64,000 nucleotides of DNA from CAYMEV01 sp964389675 [NCBI: uncultured Candidatus Sumerlaeota bacterium]. Its GTDB lineage: Bacteria; CAYMEV01. Where the stretch lies: the NCBI GenBank assembly GCA_964389675.1, contig CAYMEV010000009.1:47680-111679 (forward strand), written 5' to 3'. Positions 38,710-46,838 of the stretch are shown piece by piece. Numbering within the stretch: the first letter of the stretch is position 1; every line of letters starts with the position of its first letter. The translations under genes were made by a program, and so were the position numbers. A model generated the notes under the pieces. That model was not told where the DNA came from. It was given only the letters and a program-made list of their open reading frames with translations, and ran no database searches.

Positions 38710-39201
38710 ATGATGAATAAATATCAAGGCAAATTAGATGCCAAAGGCATGAAATTTGGGGTTATTCTGCCCCGTTTTAATGATTTTATAGGACAAAAAC
38801 TGCTTGAGGGCTGTATCGATGCAATTATCCGTCATAATGGAGATGAAGAAAATATTTCTCTCTTCAGGGTACCGGGTGCATTTGAGATACCACAGACAGC
38901 AAAGCTTCTGCTTAACCATTGCTCTTTCGATGTAATCATCGCACTTGGAGCAGTCATCAGGGGCTCAACATATCACTTTGATATAGTTGCAAATGAGGCA
39001 GCAAAGGGAATTGCAAAGCTTAGCCTGGATTACGACACCCCTGTTATCTTCGGCATTATTACTACAGATACTATTGAACAGGCAATTGAAAGAGCAGGTA
39101 CCAAAGCAGGCAATAAGGGATTTGACGCGGCTTTAGCAGGAATTGAACTGGCAAACCTCAAAAAGGAAATAGTGAAGATCAGCAGCCGTAAAACTAAATG
39201 A
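38710..39201 (+). CDS. ribH: 6,7-dimethyl-8-ribityllumazine synthase
   Basis: RibH condenses the pyrimidine and the four-carbon unit into lumazine. The 163-residue protein has the family motifs [36 protein letters not shown] and FGIITTDT. The ATG at 38710 follows ribBA by one base, and the stop overlaps nusB by 4 bp. It completes the ribD-E-BA-H set. Confidence 0.97.
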   Translation: MMNKYQGKLDAKGMKFGVILPRFNDFIGQKLLEGCIDAIIRHNGDEENISLFRVPGAFEIPQTAKLLLNHCSFDVIIALGAVIRGSTYHFDIVANEAAKGIAKLSLDYDTPVIFGIITTDTIEQAIERAGTKAGNKGFDAALAGIELANLKKEIVKISSRKTK

Positions 39202-39632
39202 GCAGAAAAAAATCAAGAGAGTTTGCACTTCAGATTTTGTACCAGGTTGATCTTTCAGATAAATGGGAAAGCTATACGAGAGCCGTATCTGAATTCTTTG
39301 AGGAGAGGAAAACCGATTCAAATATAAAAGATTTCACTGAATATATATTAAAGGGTGTTGTTGAAAACCTTTCCTATATTGACCGTCTCATTGATGAAAA
39401 TACCTCTACAAGCTCCATTGAATCCCTGCACTATATCGACAGGAATGTCCTGAGGATAGCTCTATTTGAGCTTTTCTTCTCAGAGCTTGTACCCATTGAT
39501 GTAGCTATTAATGAGGCAATCAACCTTGCAAAAAAATATGGTGAACAGAAATCCGGTGGCCTTATAAATGCCATACTGGACAGCATTAAAAATAAGAATA
39601 AAGAAAAGCTCGAATTCAAAAAGGACCTTTAA
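39198..39632 (+). CDS. nusB: Transcription antitermination protein NusB
   Basis: NusB binds boxA RNA with NusE (S10) in antitermination complexes on rRNA operons. The 144-residue helical protein starts [17 protein letters not shown] and ends with the typical [18 protein letters not shown] and GLINAILD. It overlaps ribH by 4 bp; ribH-nusB adjacency is common in bacteria. Confidence 0.96.
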   Translation: MSRKKSREFALQILYQVDLSDKWESYTRAVSEFFEERKTDSNIKDFTEYILKGVVENLSYIDRLIDENTSTSSIESLHYIDRNVLRIALFELFFSELVPIDVAINEAINLAKKYGEQKSGGLINAILDSIKNKNKEKLEFKKDL

Positions 39633-39635
39633 TCT

Positions 39636-40385
39636 ATGAAAATCGCAATAATAAGCGATATACACTCCAATCTGGAAGCTCTGAAAAAGGTACTGGAGTT
39701 TTATCAGAGCAAAAAGGCTGATTCGCTGTTCTTCCTGGGAGACCTTGTTGGATACGGGCCCTCCCCCTGCGAGGCATGCGATCTCATGAAAAAGTATATC
39801 CATAACTCAGTAATGGGGAACCATGATTATGCAGTAAGCTATGAGAACAACAGTGTACTGGATACTTTTAACCTTTCCGCAAGGGAAATGGTATTATGGA
39901 CAAGGAACAAACTCAATGAAAAATCACCCGAATACCTGGAAATATTGAGGGATCTGCCTCTCCTGCGGGAAACAGAAAACCTGACATTTGTCCACAGTAC
40001 ACCCTACCGGCCTCAAGAATGGAACTATATATTCAATATTAGACAGGCATATTATATGTTCTATGAATTCAAAACTCAGATCTGTTTTGTAGGGCATTCC
40101 CATCAGCCTTATATTCTCGAAAAAAATCCCGCTGATGAACTGACATTGATAGATTCAAATTCAGTAACTATTAAAAAGGATCACAGGTATATCATTAATA
40201 TTGGCAGTGTTGGACAGCCAAGGGATCTTGACAACAGGGCATGCATTGCCTTTCTTGATATTTCATCAGGTTCTGGAAGGTATGAGCTATACAGGCTTGA
40301 TTATGATATAAAAAAGACGCAGCATAAGATGAGAGAAAGAAACCTCCCAAAATATTTAATTGACAGGCTGAAGGAAGGGAAGTAA
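39636..40385 (+). CDS. Calcineurin-like metallophosphoesterase
   Basis: The 249-residue protein has the motifs SDIHSN near 8-13, FFLGDLVGYGP, VMGNHDYAVS, FVHSTPY and FVGHSHQPY. The GDLVGYGP form is typical of a broad group of cytoplasmic phosphodiesterases or phosphatases. It follows nusB by 3 bp and precedes a CheY-like gene, so it belongs to the same transcript. The substrate is unknown, and the protein is clearly distinct from the one at 29155-29811. Confidence 0.88.
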   Translation: MKIAIISDIHSNLEALKKVLEFYQSKKADSLFFLGDLVGYGPSPCEACDLMKKYIHNSVMGNHDYAVSYENNSVLDTFNLSAREMVLWTRNKLNEKSPEYLEILRDLPLLRETENLTFVHSTPYRPQEWNYIFNIRQAYYMFYEFKTQICFVGHSHQPYILEKNPADELTLIDSNSVTIKKDHRYIINIGSVGQPRDLDNRACIAFLDISSGSGRYELYRLDYDIKKTQHKMRERNLPKYLIDRLKEGK

Positions 40386-40397
40386 ATTAGATATAGT

Positions 40398-40790
40398 ATG
40401 TCTAGAAATAAACCTTTAAAAAAGCGGTCTATTCTCGTTGTTGAAGACTCAAGTACTATGCGCTCCTTTATCATTTCTGCACTTGAAGAGCTCTCTAATA
40501 TAAACATACTGGAATCAGCCAATGGCTTTGAAGCGATCAAGCTGCTTCCCCGCCACAAGGTAAACCTTCTGATTACTGATATTAATATGCCGGATATAAA
40601 CGGGTTGGAGCTTGTATCATTTGTCAGAAAGCATCCTCTCTATAAAGATATCCCAATAATCATAGTAACAACAGAATCTACAGCACAGGACAGGAACAGG
40701 GGTTTATCACTCGGAGCAAATGAATATATTACCAAACCCTTCCAGAACACTCAGCTGATAACTGCAGTCAAAAGGCTTGTAGGACAATAA
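40398..40790 (+). CDS. CheY-like single-domain response regulator
   Basis: The 130-residue protein is a receiver domain with VVEDSSTMRSFI (acidic pair), the phospho-acceptor Asp in LLITDINMPDINGLEL, TTES and ITKPFQ. This set is close to CheY-type regulators that act by protein contact. No chemotaxis gene is adjacent. Confidence 0.9.
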   Translation: MSRNKPLKKRSILVVEDSSTMRSFIISALEELSNINILESANGFEAIKLLPRHKVNLLITDINMPDINGLELVSFVRKHPLYKDIPIIIVTTESTAQDRNRGLSLGANEYITKPFQNTQLITAVKRLVGQ

Positions 40791-40806
40791 AAAACAGCAG
40801 AAATAT

Positions 40807-41100
40807 ATGCTAAACCTTTATACAAAGGGAAATGCCACAATTATTCCAGCAATCGTAATTCCCAACAGCAAAAAGCAATCAATAACCCTGTTTGAAAATA
40901 CGCTGAAAATACACATCACTAAACCTCCTGTAGAAGGCAGGGCAAACAGGGAGATTGTAGAATTCCTCTCAAAAGCGCTGAAAATCAAAAAGAAACAGAT
41001 TAGCATTATCAGAGGAGCAGGATCCAAAAACAAGCTGATAGCCATTGAGGATATATCAGATGAGGAACTTCTGTGCAGGCTCAGGCCTTTTTTTAAGTAA
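40807..41100 (+). CDS. DUF167 (YggU-type) protein
   Basis: The 97-residue protein has the DUF167 pattern: VIPNSKKQSI, then ITKPPVEGRANREIVEFLSK and IIRGAGSKNKLIAI. The family is widespread and of unknown function. It is the last gene of the AMIN/rib run and converges with the next gene. No strong ribosome site is seen. Confidence 0.9.
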   Translation: MLNLYTKGNATIIPAIVIPNSKKQSITLFENTLKIHITKPPVEGRANREIVEFLSKALKIKKKQISIIRGAGSKNKLIAIEDISDEELLCRLRPFFK

Positions 41101-41185
41101 GTATCCGGATCCTGTATAGAAGCCTGCATGCATGATCCCAGATGCACAAAAAAACAGTTAAGTGCCGGATCTTATTTTAATATTG

Positions 41186-41626
41186 TTAATTTTCCTTAAG
41201 ATTCTCCCTCTTCAGTATTAAAATGGCTGCAACCTTTGAATCCTTTCCTGAACGAAGGTAAACAAGCTCAATCGTATCGCTGTCAATGAAGTCTCCAATG
41301 CTGTAGCCGTCATCATCAGCAATATATATGGTCTTTTTATCTCTGCTTAAGGTGCCGACAAATTCTTCCATATGGTTTTCTGATACCTTTTTGCCATGGA
41401 AAAGACTCCCCTTTGGCTTTTCAAAGGTGAATTTTATTGAAAGCCCTGAAAAATAACCGACCTCTTCACTCTTATTATTTCGATGATTTGCTTCCCCGTT
41501 TATAACAGCTTCGCCTTCTGTACCGACCCATGTGCCTTGAAGCACGCATTCATCAGCATAAACAGAACCTGAAAAGAGAATTGCCAGGATCAGCAGTGAC
41601 ATAAATAAACAATGCCTTTTATGCAT
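41186..41626 (-). CDS. Small exported protein, function unknown
   Basis: The 146-residue product has a clear signal peptide (LFMSLLILAILFSGSVYA) with probable cleavage after AYA-type VYA, then a beta-rich mature part starting ECVLQGTWVGTEGEAV. The GTWVG opening is seen in many small lipocalin-like or stress proteins, but I cannot assign a family. GGGGGAG precedes the ATG. It lies 44 bp downstream of the unknown protein of the nqr run and could be co-transcribed. Confidence 0.65.
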   Translation of the reverse strand: MHKRHCLFMSLLILAILFSGSVYADECVLQGTWVGTEGEAVINGEANHRNNKSEEVGYFSGLSIKFTFEKPKGSLFHGKKVSENHMEEFVGTLSRDKKTIYIADDDGYSIGDFIDSDTIELVYLRSGKDSKVAAILILKRENLKEN

Positions 41627-41669
41627 TTATATCTCCCCCTTTTGTCTTTTGTTTTATTATTTCAATATA

Positions 41670-42143
41670 TTAGATAACTTCAGGCTTTTCAATCTCCAGG
41701 ACCTCAATCAGCTCTTCGGGTTCTGTCCGGTAAAGGCTCCCTTTCCCCTGGTAAAAACCATGATGCATAATGAGATGCAGCTGTATGTCCGTATAGGTCA
41801 CTTCCTTTCCTGTCCTGTTGTTTTTAACAGTAATAACGCTTTTTGGAAGTATCTTACCGCATTCGAAGGGACAAGGCAGTTTCCCCCTTATAGTTTCAAC
41901 GCTTACACTGAAATAGGGCTCCAGGTCAATAAAATCACCCAGCCCCTCTTCGCCCTTTTCCCTGAAATACAGCATCCTTTCTGCTATGGATCTATGGTCA
42001 TAACCGAGCCTTCTGACCATAGAATCATCCTCTATCAGTATATCGACCAGGTTTCTTCTGTCATTTCCCAAGAATCCCGTCCTGGTCAATTTTCCAGGTC
42101 CAAGCCTCTTCTGTATCTTTTGCATCTTGACAGTCTGCTTCAT
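41670..42143 (-). CDS. Unknown protein at the end of the nqr operon
   Basis: I do not recognise this 157-residue protein. It is soluble and moderately basic at the N terminus (KIQKRLGPGKLTRTGFLGNDRR). It contains a possible metal site, CPFECGK near 93-99 plus LHLIMHHGFYQGKGS near 122-136, and an acidic tail. I start it at the ATG at 42143, which has AAAGGTGG upstream; a GTG three codons earlier is also in frame. It starts 17 bp after the nqrF stop and may be an accessory factor or subunit of the complex. This is inference from position only. Confidence 0.7.
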   Translation of the reverse strand: MKQTVKMQKIQKRLGPGKLTRTGFLGNDRRNLVDILIEDDSMVRRLGYDHRSIAERMLYFREKGEEGLGDFIDLEPYFSVSVETIRGKLPCPFECGKILPKSVITVKNNRTGKEVTYTDIQLHLIMHHGFYQGKGSLYRTEPEELIEVLEIEKPEVI

Positions 42144-42160
42144 ATTAACCACCTTTAATC

Positions 42161-43267
42161 TCAGCTGAATTTATCATAAAATATCAATTCCTTTCTCACG
42201 CCGCACTTGTTGACGAGTACATCAACACATGCATTTATCATGCCAGGGCTTCCGCATAAGTAAGCCTCAATATCCTGACCATCTTTGATATGCTTTTCCA
42301 CTATCCTGGTAATAAGCCCCGTTTCGCCCTCCCAGTTATCACTCTCTTCTGGCTGTGAAAGAGAAGGTATGAACCTGAAATCCGGAAGCTCCTTTTCCAT
42401 CCTTTTCATTTCATCAAGCAGAAAGAGGTCTCTTTGGCTTCTTGCACCAAAAAAATAGACAGCCTTCCTGTTCAGCTGCCTTTCATTCATGTCAAGCAGC
42501 ATTGATTTTATTGGAGCCATTCCAGAGCCTCCGGCAATGAATACTATATCCCTCTCACTCCCCCTCAGGTAAAAATCACCATAAGGACCGTTAACCATCA
42601 CCTTTTGTCCCTCCCTGAGGTATTTGTGTACATAGGTTGTACACAAGCCGTTCGGTACATATCTGATCTCAAGCTCTATGAGGGTTTCCATGGACGGGGC
42701 GGAAGATATTGAATAAGCCCTGTAAACAGGCTCGTATGTAAGTTCATACAGCGGAACCTCGAACTGGATGAACTGGCCTGCTTTAAAGCTTATAGTCTCA
42801 TTATCAAGGATTTTTAATGTCACCTGCTTTATATCATGGGTCAGATCAGAAATAGAAATTACTTCGGTACTGTATTGACGTATATTGAAAAGCTCTTTCG
42901 GAACAGTAATGTCAAAACGCTTCTTTACTTTTACCTGGCAGGACAGCCTTATATTCCTTTTTCTTTCCTCGGGTGTGATCCAGGGAAGCTCCGTAGGGAG
43001 GTATTCACCTGCCCCGCTATTGACCTGTAACTTGCATAATCCGCAGGAACCCTTTCCACCGCAGGCGGAAGGAATAAATATTTTTTTATCCTTAAGAGCA
43101 GACAGAAGTGGCCTGCCCCCATCAACCACTAACCTCTTCTCTTTATTGATAACTATCTCCTGTTCCCCGTAATTTGCGATTGTTCTGTCTGCAATAACCA
43201 TAAGTACAGCAAGAATTGTGGTTAAAGCTGTAATAATCAGGACTGTAACTATCAGTTCAGCAACCAA
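42161..43267 (-). CDS. nqrF: Nqr-type NADH-oxidising subunit NqrF
   Basis: NqrF takes electrons from NADH in the Na+-translocating NADH:quinone reductase. The 368-residue protein has an N-terminal membrane helix (5-27), a [2Fe-2S] domain with Cys69, Cys75, Cys78 and Cys110 (SACGGKGSCGLC), an FAD domain (YRAYSISSAP), and an NAD domain (FIAGGSGMAPIKSML, YLCGSPGM). Length is slightly short for NqrF (about 400). It lies 12 bp after nqrE. Its presence makes this an Nqr-like rather than an RnfB/RnfC system. Confidence 0.93.
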   Translation of the reverse strand: MVAELIVTVLIITALTTILAVLMVIADRTIANYGEQEIVINKEKRLVVDGGRPLLSALKDKKIFIPSACGGKGSCGLCKLQVNSGAGEYLPTELPWITPEERKRNIRLSCQVKVKKRFDITVPKELFNIRQYSTEVISISDLTHDIKQVTLKILDNETISFKAGQFIQFEVPLYELTYEPVYRAYSISSAPSMETLIELEIRYVPNGLCTTYVHKYLREGQKVMVNGPYGDFYLRGSERDIVFIAGGSGMAPIKSMLLDMNERQLNRKAVYFFGARSQRDLFLLDEMKRMEKELPDFRFIPSLSQPEESDNWEGETGLITRIVEKHIKDGQDIEAYLCGSPGMINACVDVLVNKCGVRKELIFYDKFS

Positions 43268-43279
43268 AAGACTCTCCTG

Positions 43280-43873
43280 TCAGTTTATATCAATCATACC
43301 TGAAAAACCTATGAAGGCAAGAGCCATGATCCCGGCAATTATCAGTGCTATACCGGCACCTTCAAGGCCCTTTGGTATCCTTGCTTTTTTTATCTTCTGC
43401 CTTATTCCAGCCATAGCAAGTATCGCGAGAAACCATCCAATGCCTGATCCAAGCCCGTAGGCAAAAGATGAAAGCATACTGTATTCCCTTATTATCATAA
43501 ACAGGCTTACCCCGAGAATGGCACAGTTGACAGTTATCAGGGGCAGAAAAATACCCAGTGAAAGATAAAGCGGATCTGATATCCTTTCTATTATCATCTC
43601 GACCAGCTGTACAAAGGCAGCAATTATCACAATAAATACAATATAGCGCAGGTATTCGATATTGAAGGGTACAAGGATATAATAATATGCAAGATAGTTC
43701 AGAACACTTGTGACAGACATCACAAACGTTACAGCTATTCCAAGCCCAATAGATGTATTTACCTCCCTGGAGACTGATAAGAAAGAACACATTCCAAGGT
43801 AATTAGTAAGAAGAATATTATTTGTAAATATTGCCGCAAAGAAAATAGCAAAAGACAGCATCCCCTCGCTCAT
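43280..43873 (-). CDS. nqrE: Nqr/Rnf membrane subunit NqrE (RnfA-like)
   Basis: The 197-residue integral membrane protein has six predicted helices and the motifs FTNNILLTNYLGMCSFL and LPLITVNCAILGV, whose cysteines bind the intramembrane iron centre in Nqr and Rnf. It forms the transport core together with NqrD. ATGA overlap with nqrD shows coupling. Length is typical. Confidence 0.94.
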   Translation of the reverse strand: MSEGMLSFAIFFAAIFTNNILLTNYLGMCSFLSVSREVNTSIGLGIAVTFVMSVTSVLNYLAYYYILVPFNIEYLRYIVFIVIIAAFVQLVEMIIERISDPLYLSLGIFLPLITVNCAILGVSLFMIIREYSMLSSFAYGLGSGIGWFLAILAMAGIRQKIKKARIPKGLEGAGIALIIAGIMALAFIGFSGMIDIN

Positions 43874-44487
43874 TTTTTATCCTCCTGCCTGTCTCGTAAT
43901 ACTGCGCCTTTTATTACCCATATTAAGATCGCGAGCATGAAAAAAGCGCCTGGAGCCATGACCATTATAGACCAGTTTGTCCACCATTCTCCCATGACCC
44001 TGAATCCTGCAAGAGTCCCGGATCCAAGTATCTCCCTGAAAATTGATATAATTAACAGGACATATGAATATCCAATTCCCTGGATAAACCCGTCAAACAG
44101 GGATAGTGCCGGCGGATTATTCAATGCAAATGCTTCTGCCCTCCCCATTACAATACAGTTTGTAATAATCAGGCCCACATAAGGGCCAAGCTGTGATGAT
44201 ATTTCAGGAGCATAAGCCTTCACAATTATGTCAAATATGATTACATAGCATGATATGATCAGAACCTCTACCATCATTCTGATCCTGGCGGGAATAAGCT
44301 TCCTTAATACTGATATTGTCGAACTGGATAGTGAAAGAGTAAATATCAGGCCCGCACACATAACAATTGTATTCCTAACCAGGTTGGTGACTGCCAGGGT
44401 CGAACAGATTCCAAGGATCTGGTAGAAGACAGGGTTATTTGTAAAAAGCCCTTCTGATAGTACTTTTTTCAATTTCCTGTAATTCAT
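43870..44487 (-). CDS. nqrD: Nqr/Rnf membrane subunit NqrD (RnfE-like)
   Basis: The 205-residue protein has six predicted transmembrane helices, the start FTNNPVFYQILGICSTLAVT and the conserved YVGLIITNCIVMGRAEAFA, which carries the second pair of iron ligands. It pairs with NqrE in inverted topology. Both ends overlap neighbours by 4 bp (ATGA). Confidence 0.94.
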   Translation of the reverse strand: MNYRKLKKVLSEGLFTNNPVFYQILGICSTLAVTNLVRNTIVMCAGLIFTLSLSSSTISVLRKLIPARIRMMVEVLIISCYVIIFDIIVKAYAPEISSQLGPYVGLIITNCIVMGRAEAFALNNPPALSLFDGFIQGIGYSYVLLIISIFREILGSGTLAGFRVMGEWWTNWSIMVMAPGAFFMLAILIWVIKGAVLRDRQEDKK

Positions 44488-45092
44488 TCTATAAGCCTTG
44501 CATGTTCTTTCAATCTTTTGGAGGCTCTGTTTATGATATTCTTCACAGCCTGAGTGGTAAAGCTGGCCCCTGTAATTGCTTCAAACTCATCATCTCCGGT
44601 ATCAGAACCCTCAGGCACATAATCAATGGGAACTTTTTTCCCCTTAAACTGACTTATGAACCACTCTTCTGTTATTCTTGCCCCTAAGCCTGGAGTCTCG
44701 TTCTGAGAAACAAAATCTATACCCCGGAGAGTTTCTAAATCCGTATAAAATGATACAAAAGCGTCTATATTGCCCCAAAGGCCCTTGCCTCTCACAGGCA
44801 ATGCATATCCTTCAATCTTCCCTGCTTTATCATAAATCTCATAATATAGCAGAATCCCGTTGCTGTCAGATCTTTCCTGGAATAAATCCCGGTATATTCT
44901 GTCCGTCTCCATGCTGTTCGCTGGAATATCAAGCCCTGCAGAAGAAAACAGCCTCTGCTTTTTTACAGCTGATTCATTTATTCTTATTGTATCTTCGGTA
45001 ATAAGGTATACTGAACTTACAAGTGAAATGGAAATAATTGTAATTACTGCCATAAAAAGAATAATATAAAGAGTGCTTTTATCTCTGTCCAT
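44484..45092 (-). CDS. nqrC: Nqr/Rnf FMN-binding subunit NqrC (RnfG-like)
   Basis: This subunit carries a covalent FMN outside the membrane. The 202-residue protein has one N-terminal helix (about 8-30) and an FMN-binding domain with ETPGLGARI and the flavinylation motif EAITGASFTTQAV, where the Ser in TGAS would be the attachment residue. No apbE flavin transferase gene is in the window. It overlaps nqrB and nqrD. Confidence 0.92.
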   Translation of the reverse strand: MDRDKSTLYIILFMAVITIISISLVSSVYLITEDTIRINESAVKKQRLFSSAGLDIPANSMETDRIYRDLFQERSDSNGILLYYEIYDKAGKIEGYALPVRGKGLWGNIDAFVSFYTDLETLRGIDFVSQNETPGLGARITEEWFISQFKGKKVPIDYVPEGSDTGDDEFEAITGASFTTQAVKNIINRASKRLKEHARLIE

Positions 45093-46035
45093 TCTGCTTT
45101 TTCCTCTTTTTCAGTTCTTTCAGGCCATGGTCAATGATCGGGATGAACATATTTGCTATAAGGATCGCAAACATTATTCCCTCCGGCCATATTGAAAATA
45201 CTCTTATCAATGTAGTAAGAACACCTATAATTAATCCGTATATCAGTTTGCCTTCCTTCAATGAGGATGCGGAAACAGGGTCAGTCGCCATAAAGAAGAT
45301 GCCCAGCATAAATCCGCCGGAAAGGATGGCGTGAAGGCAAGGAATTGATCCCTCCACATTCGCTGTATTAAGTATAAAGTTCATTGCAAGCATTCCAAAG
45401 ATACCGGACAATACTATCCTGTAATCTGCAACCTTCCTGATAATTAGAAACAGGCCTCCTATAAGAAGCATCAATGCGCTGGTTTCACCCAAGCATCCCG
45501 ATATATTGCCGATAAAGAGCCTGAAAAGGTCAGTTTCCCCGCCGCCTGAAAGCCTTGCAAGAGGAGTAGCCTCCGTAACAACAGAACTGCTGTATTGTAT
45601 AAATCCGCCTATGCCCTCGCTGAACGGCTCAACCCATCTGTTCGTCAAAAAATTCCCGAATGAAACATAAATAAATGCCCTGCCTACAAGGGCAGGGTTA
45701 AATACATTCCTTCCAAATCCCCCGAAAACCATCTTTCCAAAAACAACACCCGCAATAATACCAACTGCTGCCATCCAGTATGGTATAGTAGGAGGAAGGG
45801 TGAGGGTATATAGAAGGCAGGTAACAAATACTGAAGAATGGACATTCTCCCTGTAATGCCTTGCAAACATGTACTCGCTCAGATAACCGGCTGAAGCCAC
45901 AACAGCAATAAGCAACAGGCTCCTCAAACCAAAAAAATATACGCTGGAAATGCAGGCGGGAATAAGGGAATAAAGTACCATCTTCATAGGTTTAACCCAT
46001 TTTATCCCGGATGTTTGAAGGGAAAGGCCGCTCAT
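45079..46035 (-). CDS. nqrB: Nqr/Rnf membrane subunit NqrB (RnfD-like)
   Basis: NqrB/RnfD is the large transport subunit with a covalent FMN. The 318-residue protein has eight or more helices, the motif FGGFGRNVFNPALVGRAF (NqrB-like) and a flavinylation site TEATPLA in which the attachment Thr is kept but the usual Gly is Glu. Its length is closer to RnfD than to NqrB (about 400). It is the first gene of the run, so no nqrA precedes it. A strong promoter lies so close that the mRNA may be leaderless. Confidence 0.9.
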   Translation of the reverse strand: MSGLSLQTSGIKWVKPMKMVLYSLIPACISSVYFFGLRSLLLIAVVASAGYLSEYMFARHYRENVHSSVFVTCLLYTLTLPPTIPYWMAAVGIIAGVVFGKMVFGGFGRNVFNPALVGRAFIYVSFGNFLTNRWVEPFSEGIGGFIQYSSSVVTEATPLARLSGGGETDLFRLFIGNISGCLGETSALMLLIGGLFLIIRKVADYRIVLSGIFGMLAMNFILNTANVEGSIPCLHAILSGGFMLGIFFMATDPVSASSLKEGKLIYGLIIGVLTTLIRVFSIWPEGIMFAILIANMFIPIIDHGLKELKKRKKQNGQR

Positions 46036-46041
46036 AAAATA

Positions 46042-46069
46042 ATTATAGAATCAAGGTACAAGTGGTCAA
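46042..46069 (-). promoter_or_regulatory. Predicted promoter of the nqr operon
   Basis: On the minus strand TTGACC (46069-46064) and a perfect TATAAT (46047-46042) are 16 nt apart. The expected transcript start is near 46035, the first base of the assigned nqrB ATG. Confidence 0.6.
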
Positions 46070-46130
46070 GAAATATAATTGAGGGCAATTTTATTTGCCT
46101 TTTTTATCATTATTGATAATATCGTTGAAT

Positions 46131-46838
46131 ATGGAAGAAAGACCGGTCGCTACATTCGGGATCCTGATGTATAATGAGCAGGAATCCATAACTGATATGT
46201 ACAATAGCCTGAAAAATGGTCTTAAGGCCTTTCCTTACAGCTATGAGATACTTTATATAGACAATGGTTCAAACGACAGTTCCTCTGATATAGTGAAGAA
46301 ACTCATGGAAAATGACGAGACCATCTCCCTGTTCAGGATTGAAAACAACCAGGGTTACGGCAACGGGATAATAGAGGGGCTTAAAATGGCAAAAGGTGAA
46401 ATAATAGGCTATATATGGGGAGATAACCAGGTGGATATAAGTGATATTATAAAGGTATATGAAAAAGCCGTTGCCAATCCTGACTGCCTGATAAAGATAA
46501 GCAGGGTAATGAGGGAGGATGGGGGATTAAGGATACTGGGCTCTTACATATACAATAAGCTGTATTCAATCCTGTTCTCAGTCAGGACAAAAGATGCAAA
46601 CGGCTGTCCAAAAGTATTCAAAAAAGAGCTTTTTAACAGCATGGCCCTGAAGAAAAAAGACTGGCTTATAGATCCTGAGCTTCTCTACAAAGCACACAGG
46701 CTTGGAATCAGGATAATTGAGATTCCTATCGTATTTCATAAGAGGAAAAAGGGCAGGTCATATGTCACACTTATGACTTTTGCATCCTTTTTTATAAAAC
46801 TCATGATATCATATATAAAAAGGGATTTTAATAAGTGA
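46131..46838 (+). CDS. Family 2 glycosyltransferase
   Basis: The GT-A domain transfers a sugar from a nucleotide or lipid donor. Motifs are ATFGILMYNEQESI, YIDNGSNDSSSD, GYGNGIIEGLKMAKGEIIGY and the metal-binding GDNQVD in place of the common DADLQ. The last 30 residues are hydrophobic (TLMTFASFFIKLMISYI) and probably associate with the membrane, as in dolichol-phosphate mannose synthase-like enzymes. I start it at the ATG at 46131 because the family match begins there; an upstream TTG at 46095 is in frame. It overlaps the helicase gene by 4 bp. Confidence 0.88.
   Translation: MEERPVATFGILMYNEQESITDMYNSLKNGLKAFPYSYEILYIDNGSNDSSSDIVKKLMENDETISLFRIENNQGYGNGIIEGLKMAKGEIIGYIWGDNQVDISDIIKVYEKAVANPDCLIKISRVMREDGGLRILGSYIYNKLYSILFSVRTKDANGCPKVFKKELFNSMALKKKDWLIDPELLYKAHRLGIRIIEIPIVFHKRKKGRSYVTLMTFASFFIKLMISYIKRDFNK

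Noticed and set aside
41101-41185. Two CCGGATC copies between convergent genes as a terminator
   Set aside because: They are direct, not inverted, so they do not form a stem together.
41670-42143. Idea that the unknown nqr-linked protein is a shortened NqrA
   Set aside because: No NqrA motif is visible, the length is a third of NqrA and it lies at the wrong end of the operon.
41649-42158. 169-residue plus-strand ORF opposite the unknown nqr-linked gene
   Set aside because: The minus-strand gene has a ribosome site, operon spacing and a balanced composition; the plus-strand ORF has none of these.
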